From NCBI GenBank assembly GCA_005223035.1, contig NJBK01000002.1, positions 62,001 to 126,000 of the forward strand: a stretch of DNA of 64,000 nucleotides, written 5' to 3'. This document shows positions 59,602 to 64,000 of the stretch, one piece after another; position 1 is the first letter of the stretch; every line of letters starts with the position of its first letter. The translations under genes were made by a program, and so were the position numbers. Source of the DNA: Chloroflexi bacterium B3_Chlor (GTDB lineage: Bacteria > Chloroflexota > Anaerolineae > UBA7937 > B3-Chlor). A model generated the notes under the pieces. The model was not told the origin of the DNA. It did not search any database and saw only the letters and a list, made by a program, of their open reading frames with translations.

Positions 59602-60408
59602 TCACTTTGATTGATTCCGGTGAAGATAGAGAATCGCTTCCAAGACTCCGCCACCGATGGCCAGCGCCTTGTCGGAAATGGTGAAACAGTGCCTCCTGAC
59701 ACCACGGGGATCAATGTCACCTACCTTGAGGCTCTCGCTCACTGCCAGTCCATCGGCCAGCAACCCCCTGAGCACCCCGGTGATGCCAGCGACCACCGGT
59801 GCGCCGTCAACATGACCCACTACTTCTCCCTCTCTCACTTCATCACCGATTTGTCTCTCGCCCTGAAACACGCCCGAACGGGGAGCTCGGAGGACCCGTT
59901 CGACCGTGTAACCCATGACCGCACCCGGCACGCCCGTATCCGGAGCGGCGCTCCCTTCGAGAATGACTCTCCCCAGGTAGTGGCCCCGCTTTGTCTCGAT
60001 TACCGCGTGGACATCGACACCGGCGACAAATCCCGGTCCCAACCCGATCACGATGGGTGCGTCGGTGATCTTGGTGCCGAGATTCCTCTTGGCCAGAATG
60101 CCGTCCACGAGAACGTCCGGGCTCCACTCAGGGATCACTTTGCCCTCGGGGTCAGCCATTACGGGGACCTCACATGCTTCAAGGGACGCCTGAGCTTCCT
60201 CCAGAGACGATACTCGCCGACCCACTATTCCCTCGATCTCCAGTGCGTCCTCATACAAGGCACTCGCGAAGGCCACAACTCGGCGAATGACCGTGGGCTG
60301 TGGCAGTTCTGTGACCATCACTTGCATCCCAGTTCGGTGTAGGCGGTACACTACCCCACTCGCCAAATCACCGCCCCCCTTGACCAACACTCTGACGTCT
60401 TCCAGCAC
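59602..60408 (-). CDS. yqeB: Selenium-dependent molybdenum hydroxylase maturation protein YqeB (EF2563 family)
   Basis: A 268-residue protein of the EF2563/YqeB family, found with the xanthine-dehydrogenase-type hydroxylases that carry labile selenium. VLVKGGGDLASGVVYRLHRTGMQVMVTELPQPTVIRRVVAFASALYE, ITDAPIVIGLGPGFVAGVDVHAVIETKRGHYLGRVI, GYTVERVLRAPRSGVF, and the end DKALAIGGGVLEAIL. GTG 60408 has GGAGGA four nt upstream; GTG 60420 has none. It is 6 kb from the Mo-hydroxylase but functionally linked to it. A switch-like leader lies just upstream. Confidence 0.9.
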   Translation of the reverse strand: MLEDVRVLVKGGGDLASGVVYRLHRTGMQVMVTELPQPTVIRRVVAFASALYEDALEIEGIVGRRVSSLEEAQASLEACEVPVMADPEGKVIPEWSPDVLVDGILAKRNLGTKITDAPIVIGLGPGFVAGVDVHAVIETKRGHYLGRVILEGSAAPDTGVPGAVMGYTVERVLRAPRSGVFQGERQIGDEVREGEVVGHVDGAPVVAGITGVLRGLLADGLAVSESLKVGDIDPRGVRRHCFTISDKALAIGGGVLEAILYLHRNQSK

Positions 60409-60431
60409 GCTCTCCTCCACTCAGCGTTCGC

Positions 60432-60482
60432 AAAAAAGCCCGGGCTCAAGGCCCGTTGCCCCATCACTTTGGGGTGCCGGGC
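60432..60482 (-). promoter_or_regulatory. Possible terminator/antiterminator leader of yqeB
   Basis: On the minus strand hairpin B (CGGGC 60455-60451, loop CTTGA, GCCCG 60445-60441) precedes GGC and TTTTTT (60437-60432), a good intrinsic terminator 24 nt before the start codon. Hairpin A (60482-60451, about 11 pairs) uses the same CGGGC at 60455-60451, so the two structures exclude each other. Confidence 0.5.
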
Positions 60483-60545
60483 TCATGGCGCCTTGCTCAC
60501 CAGGTGCAGCGACCACATTGTAGTCAAGCCAGACCGAAAAAGCTA

Positions 60546-60575
60546 TTGGACACGGCACCCGGAACCGACTATAAT
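60546..60575 (+). promoter_or_regulatory. Promoter of the Nudix-lpdD-ubiX operon
   Basis: TTGGAC, an 18-nt spacer and TATAAT. The start of transcription is near 60582, 27 nt before ATG 60609. Confidence 0.65.
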
Positions 60576-60608
60576 TGACCCACCCAGTTCTCAGCGCGCG
60601 AGGTCCGT

Positions 60609-61157
60609 ATGCCCAAACCTTGGCCCCTCATACGTTCAACAGTTGACAAGTCGTACTCGGTCTTCTCTGTCCGCACTGACACAGCTTGTTGCCCCCGGAC
60701 GGGCCAGGAACACGATTTCTATGTACTGGAATCCCCTGACTGGGTCAACGTCATTCCATTGACGCCGGACGAGCAGGTCGTCATGGTCAGGCAGTATCGC
60801 CACGGCACCCGTGACATGTGCCTGGAAATCCCGGGGGGCCTCGCCAAGCCTGCGGACTCGGTGGAAGATGCCGCCCGCCGGGAACTCCTGGAGGAGACCG
60901 GCTACGAGGCAAATGAACTCATCTTTCTGGGTTCCGCATGCCCGCAACCCGCCATCTTGAACAACCGCTCCGTCACTTATCTGGCCCGGAACGTGCGGAA
61001 AGTTGGGGCGCCCCAATTGGACCAAACCGAGGACATCGAGGTAGTCCTGGTGTCTCTGTCCGACATTCCCGACCTGATCCGCAGACGTGAAATCACCAAC
61101 GCCATGGTGATATTGGCCTTCTACTGGTACTTCATGGGCGGACAGACCCAGGAGTAG
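60609..61157 (+). CDS. Nudix hydrolase, ADP-ribose pyrophosphatase-like
   Basis: A 182-residue enzyme that hydrolyses a nucleoside diphosphate linked to another group. The layout (long N-terminal beta region with FYVLESPDWVNVIPLTPDEQVVMVRQYRHG, then the Nudix box) is that of ADP-ribose pyrophosphatases. The box reads GGLAKPADSVEDAARRELLEETGY: G-x5-D-x7-REL-x-EE-x-G, with Asp in place of the first consensus Glu. GAGGT precedes ATG 60609. It is 9 bp before the LpdD-like gene; the shared transcript suggests but does not prove a common pathway. Confidence 0.88.
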   Translation: MPKPWPLIRSTVDKSYSVFSVRTDTACCPRTGQEHDFYVLESPDWVNVIPLTPDEQVVMVRQYRHGTRDMCLEIPGGLAKPADSVEDAARRELLEETGYEANELIFLGSACPQPAILNNRSVTYLARNVRKVGAPQLDQTEDIEVVLVSLSDIPDLIRRREITNAMVILAFYWYFMGGQTQE

Positions 61158-61166
61158 ACATCCCCT

Positions 61167-61550
61167 ATGAAGAGAGTTGAGCTTTCGGCACTAGAGGGCG
61201 ACTACCCGATACATTCACTCTCCATCCTGGTGGGAGAAGATCTTTTGACCTGCCTCTGGGGCGGCCCACAGCCTCACATTGGCGCGGTGGCTGTGGCTTT
61301 GCCCCGCGCCAGCCTCGCCGATGCCAGTGTCACCAGTGCGACGTCCTCGGTGTTTACGCTGCTGGGGCACAAAGAGGACGAACTAGTCAAAGTAGTATCT
61401 GAGAGGCTCTCCGCCAGGCTCAACAAGAATGTGATAGTAACCGCGGGCATCCATTGGGACCACCTCGATGAGGATGCCATCGCCGAGATCATGGACAACT
61501 GTCAAGGGCTGGCCGAGAAGATAGGAGACGTGGTAGAGAGGGAAGGATGA
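61167..61550 (+). CDS. LpdD-like protein (putative prenylated-flavin chaperone)
   Basis: A 127-residue soluble protein. The motif GEDLLTCLWGGPQPHIGAVAVALPR matches what I recall of LpdD-type small proteins, which accompany UbiD-type decarboxylases and the UbiX flavin prenyltransferase. The rest has a Ser/Thr-rich strand (SVTSATSSVFTLLGHKEDE), a helix (LVKVVSERLSARLNKNVIVTAGIHWDH) and a C-terminal helix. Its stop overlaps the ATG of ubiX (ATGA), the strongest support for the role. The name is a recollection rather than a search result. Confidence 0.6.
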   Translation: MKRVELSALEGDYPIHSLSILVGEDLLTCLWGGPQPHIGAVAVALPRASLADASVTSATSSVFTLLGHKEDELVKVVSERLSARLNKNVIVTAGIHWDHLDEDAIAEIMDNCQGLAEKIGDVVEREG

Positions 61551-62116
61551 AAAAGCTGGTGGTGGGCATATCTGGCGCATCAGCCGCCATCTACGGGATA
61601 AGAATGCTGGAAGCCTTGCAGCAGACCGGAGTGGAATCGCACCTGGTTATCACCGAACCAGCTCGGAAGATCATCGCCTTGGAAACCGATTACCGGGTCC
61701 CCCAGGTGGAGGCCCTGGCCACTCACGTCTATTCCGTTGACGATATCGGGGCCGCCATCGCCAGCGGTTCTTTCAAAACCAACGGCATGGTGATCATTCC
61801 CTGTTCCATAAAGACGTTGTCTGCGGTAGCCAACTCCTACAATAACAACCTCCTGGTCCGCGCCGCCGATGTCACTCTGAAAGAGAGAAGACCCTTAGTG
61901 ATGGTCGTAAGGGAGACGCCTTTGCACAAGGGGCATCTGCGACTGATGCACACCGTTTCCGACATGGGAGCGGTGATCTATCTCCCCGTTCCGGCGTTCT
62001 ACACCAAGCCCAAGACCATAGATGACCTAGTAGGTCATTCGGTGGGCAAGATCCTCGACCTCCTCGACATCGAGCACAACCTCCTGAACAGATGGCATGG
62101 GTTCCCGGAACTTTGA
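61547..62116 (+). CDS. ubiX: Flavin prenyltransferase UbiX
   Basis: A 189-residue enzyme that makes prenylated FMN for UbiD-family decarboxylases. LVVGISGASAAIYGIRMLEAL (FMN binding), FKTNGMVIIPCSIKTLSAVANSYNNNLLVRAADVTLKERRPLVMVVRETPLHKGHLRLMHTVSDMGAVIYLPVPAFYTKP and LVGHSVGKILDLLDI are all diagnostic. It is translationally coupled to the LpdD-like gene. Isoprenoid supply is near by (Fni and prenyl synthase). No ubiD is seen in the window. Confidence 0.96.
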   Translation: MKKLVVGISGASAAIYGIRMLEALQQTGVESHLVITEPARKIIALETDYRVPQVEALATHVYSVDDIGAAIASGSFKTNGMVIIPCSIKTLSAVANSYNNNLLVRAADVTLKERRPLVMVVRETPLHKGHLRLMHTVSDMGAVIYLPVPAFYTKPKTIDDLVGHSVGKILDLLDIEHNLLNRWHGFPEL

Positions 62117-62150
62117 GCTCACAGGAAGCCCCCCACAATTCATCGGGAGC

Positions 62151-62179
62151 TTGACACTGAGTTTGATCGAGAGTATACT
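62151..62179 (+). promoter_or_regulatory. Promoter upstream of the PaaK-type ligase
   Basis: TTGACA, a 17-nt spacer and TATACT, near consensus. The transcript would start near 62186, about 200 nt before ATG 62384. Confidence 0.8.
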
Positions 62180-62255
62180 AGTCGCAAACTGTTCGCAGCG
62201 GCAACGTTGCGTATCGTTCCATCCACACCTGACCTGTTCCATACGGAGTGAATCG

Positions 62256-62300
62256 ATGCTCTATGAGCGCACCAGAGAGTTGACCAGGGTAAGGAACTAG
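62256..62300 (+). CDS. Putative 14-residue leader peptide
   Basis: Reads MLYERTRELTRVRN, with CGGAGTG six nt upstream of the ATG. It has four Arg of 14 residues, three with AGA/AGG codons. The stop codon ends one nt before the 5' arm of an intrinsic terminator. It is too short for family recognition; the placement between promoter and terminator is the argument for a regulatory leader peptide. Confidence 0.45.
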   Translation: MLYERTRELTRVRN

Positions 62301-62301
62301 G

Positions 62302-62341
62302 AGCTGGCTAGCCACGAACGCGTGGGCTAGCCAGCTTTGTT
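62302..62341 (+). terminator. Strong intrinsic terminator in the ligase leader
   Basis: AGCTGGCTAGCCACG pairs with CGTG(G)GCTAGCCAGCT (15 pairs, one bulge, loop AACG at 62317-62320), followed by TTGTTTAT. It lies 185 nt past ubiX and 43 nt before the ligase gene. Confidence 0.85.
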
Positions 62342-62383
62342 TATCAGTCGACCATGAAAGACTAACGGATCAGGGGGCAAACA

Positions 62384-63727
62384 ATGGCGCAGGTGGAGGG
62401 GGCAGAGAGATACTGGAATCCAGTGTTGGAAACCCTGCCCAGAGACAAGCTCATGGCACTACAACTCAAGAAGTTCAAGAAGATAGTTCAGTGGGCCTAT
62501 AACAACTCCAAGTTCCACCGCCGGCTCTACCAAGATGCCGGTCTGGAACCGGGTGACATCAAGACCTGGGAAGATGTCAGGAAGGTGCCCAAGGTGGAAA
62601 AAGGGATGATGCGAGAGATCCAGAGGAAGGATCCGTTTCCCTATGGTGAGATGCTCTGTGTCCCACTGGAGAGAGTGACCGAATTCCACCAGACCAGCGG
62701 CACCACCGGGCAAGCGGTCTACCAGCCCGATACCTGGCAGGACTGGGAATGGTGGGCTGAAGCCTGGTCCTACATTATGTACGCCCAGGGGTTCAGAGAC
62801 ACCGATCGCATCTTCATTCCTTTCGGCTACAACATCTTCGTCGCCTACTGGGCAGGCCACTACGGAGGCGAGAAGATGGGCTGTGAGATTGTTCCCGGTG
62901 GGGTGCTCGACACGGAGGCCCGTATCCTGAAGATCCAGGAATTGAACGCTACTGCCTTGATGGCCACTCCTACCTACGTTCTGGGTATGGCTGACAAGGC
63001 GCGGAGCATGGGCATTGATCCCGCCAGGGACCTCAATATCAGCAAGATTCTATGCGCTGGGGAGCCTGGAGCGAGCATCCCGGCGACGAAGAACAGGATG
63101 CAAGAGGCATGGGGCGCAAAAGTATACGACCACGTGGGGGCAACCGAGATCGGCGCATGGGCCTATGAGTGCACAGCCCAGCCCGGAGGAGTACACGTCA
63201 ACGAGGCCCTATTCCTGGTCGAGTTGGAGGACATAGAAACTGGCAAGCCCATCACTGAGCCAGGCAGGAGAGGAAAGCTCGTGTTGACCGCCCTGGACAG
63301 AGAGGCGCAGCCTTGCATCCGCTTCGACTCGAAAGACGTGGCCGAATGGGCCGAGGAACCATGCCCGTGCGGGCGCACCTTCCGCTGGATCAAAGGCGGC
63401 GTCGTGGGACGTGCAGACGACATCACCAAGGTAAAGGGAGTCCTCCTCGCACCCTCCGCCATCGAAGAGGTAGTCAGAAGCTTCTCCGAGTTGAGCGATG
63501 AGTTCGAGGTGGAGGTTACCAAGAAAGGCGACCTGGACGATATCACGTTGAGGGTCGAATTGATGCCCGAAGAGGCAGGACACCGCGAGTCTGTGGAGGC
63601 GAGGTTGGTGGACCAGCTGAGGCTGAAGACCAACCTTCGATACAACATCGAGTTCCACGACCACGGTACGCTGCCCAGATACACCCTCAAAGCCAAGCGG
63701 TTCAAGGACTTGCGCCCCAAGCACTAG
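62384..63727 (+). CDS. Phenylacetate-CoA ligase (PaaK) family adenylate-forming enzyme
   Basis: A 447-residue ANL-superfamily CoA ligase activating an aryl or related acid by adenylation. Features: FHQTSGTTGQAVYQPDTWQDW (phosphate loop, about residue 102), YNIFVAYWAGHYGGEKMGCEIVPGG, CAGEPGASIPATKNRMQEAWGAKVYDHVGATEIGAWAYEC (substrate pocket and A5 region), CGRTFRWIKGGVVGRADDITKVKGVLLAPSAIEE (A8 hinge) and a short C-terminal domain. A CPCG zinc-like motif precedes the hinge, as in PaaK. AGGGGG precedes ATG 62384. Substrate not known; phenylacetate is the family default only. Confidence 0.88.
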   Translation: MAQVEGAERYWNPVLETLPRDKLMALQLKKFKKIVQWAYNNSKFHRRLYQDAGLEPGDIKTWEDVRKVPKVEKGMMREIQRKDPFPYGEMLCVPLERVTEFHQTSGTTGQAVYQPDTWQDWEWWAEAWSYIMYAQGFRDTDRIFIPFGYNIFVAYWAGHYGGEKMGCEIVPGGVLDTEARILKIQELNATALMATPTYVLGMADKARSMGIDPARDLNISKILCAGEPGASIPATKNRMQEAWGAKVYDHVGATEIGAWAYECTAQPGGVHVNEALFLVELEDIETGKPITEPGRRGKLVLTALDREAQPCIRFDSKDVAEWAEEPCPCGRTFRWIKGGVVGRADDITKVKGVLLAPSAIEEVVRSFSELSDEFEVEVTKKGDLDDITLRVELMPEEAGHRESVEARLVDQLRLKTNLRYNIEFHDHGTLPRYTLKAKRFKDLRPKH

Positions 63728-63742
63728 GGAGGATGAAGACCC

Positions 63743-63931
63743 ATGAACACCGATGTAGAGAAAGAGTTCCTGAGAGAGATGGACCAGAGAATCCAAGCCA
63801 TCAAGACAGCAGCTCTCGAACTTCAGGATCTCTCCGATGGCATCCAGGCTGTGTACCGAAACGCGGACAGAATCCTGGCCAGCGTGAAGATGCTCGAGAT
63901 AAACGTCTCTGACGTGCTGGACCTGTTGTGA
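63743..63931 (+). CDS. Small helical protein, function unknown
   Basis: A 62-residue protein directly after the ligase (15-bp gap), with GGGAGGA before ATG 63743. It is predicted by eye to be two amphipathic helices (VEKEFLREMDQRIQAIKTAALELQDL and IQAVYRNADRILASVKMLEINVSDVLDLL). No motif is recognised. Co-transcription with the CoA ligase suggests a partner or assembly role. Confidence 0.6.
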   Translation: MNTDVEKEFLREMDQRIQAIKTAALELQDLSDGIQAVYRNADRILASVKMLEINVSDVLDLL

Positions 63932-63982
63932 TGACACGTCCTTTCGGTTCCTTTGGGGGGCCGTTGTCATCGATCGAATCGA

Positions 63983-63992
63983 AGGAAGGAGG
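63983..63992 (+). promoter_or_regulatory. Strong SD for a gene starting at or past the window end
   Basis: GAAGGAGGTGA is nearly perfectly complementary to the 16S rRNA 3' end. A start codon would fall at about 63996 (TTG) or just outside the window. Confidence 0.5.
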
Positions 63993-64000
63993 TGATTGAA

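Noticed and set aside
60432-60482. Terminator of an unknown minus-strand gene lying under the Nudix operon
   Set aside because: No minus-strand gene is supported upstream of it; the overlap with an alternative hairpin favours a yqeB leader, though this is not proven.

Overview
The window reads as chromosomal DNA of a bacterium with fairly high GC and densely packed operons. The best guess for phylum is Chloroflexota (Anaerolineae-like). That rests on the combination of an FtsA-like/'baseplate J-like' envelope gene pair, a Ser/Thr kinase fused to a PQQ-type propeller, DUF2723-type membrane proteins with C-terminal beta-sandwich repeats, a type 2 IPP isomerase and an mreBCD-PBP2-rodA wall cluster. 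It is an inference from gene content, not a phylogeny. No insertion sequence, prophage or CRISPR array was seen.

Layout. 0-2 kb: the end of a large membrane protein, a DUF503 protein and a GT2 glycosyltransferase. 2-6.4 kb: ftsY, prfB (with a programmed +1 frameshift), a lipoprotein and a purine-deaminase-type amidohydrolase. 6.4-9.7 kb (minus): a small unknown protein, a PP2C phosphatase and a kinase with an 8-repeat propeller. 10-24.4 kb (minus): rplY-mreB-mreC-mreD-two giant envelope glycosyltransferase-like proteins, then (own promoter) mrdA-minC N-domain-rodA-gltX-tRNA-Gln. 24.6-32.9 kb (plus): alaS, then a coupled run of ftsA-like, a single-pass envelope protein, yqgF, mltG and an orphan substrate-binding lipoprotein. 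32.9-44.4 kb: pdp (minus), then trmFO, an M28 peptidase, a STAND/TPR ATPase, hflX, a pyruvate-kinase C-domain protein, two S41 proteases and smpB. 44.4-48.5 kb: an accessory island with a candidate small RNA, TPR and other lipoproteins, and two decayed RHS fragments. 48.5-60.4 kb (mostly minus): hpt, mobB, moeA, a fused Mo-hydroxylase, mobA, a ferredoxin-fused geranylgeranyl reductase broken by an in-frame amber codon and acpP, then fni and a polyprenyl synthase (plus), then hemW and yqeB (minus). 60.5-64 kb (plus): Nudix, an LpdD-like protein, ubiX, a leader-peptide/terminator region, a PaaK-type CoA ligase and a small helical protein.

How the genes work together. Three themes stand out. (1) Envelope building: MreBCD, PBP2, RodA, MltG, CtpA-like proteases, an FtsA-like ATPase and several GT/DUF2723-type proteins. 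(2) A molybdenum-hydroxylase module: a fused [2Fe-2S]+Mo subunit, MobA, MobB, MoeA and the selenium-linked maturation factor YqeB behind a possible switch-type leader. (3) Isoprenoid/flavin chemistry: Fni, prenyl synthase, GG reductase, UbiX and an LpdD-like chaperone. Promoters of sigma70 type are clear in many divergent regions and were used to choose several start codons.

Start codons were chosen by Shine-Dalgarno (SD) match and promoter position and often differ from the longest possible reading frame. All family calls are from motif recognition by eye; no database search was run.
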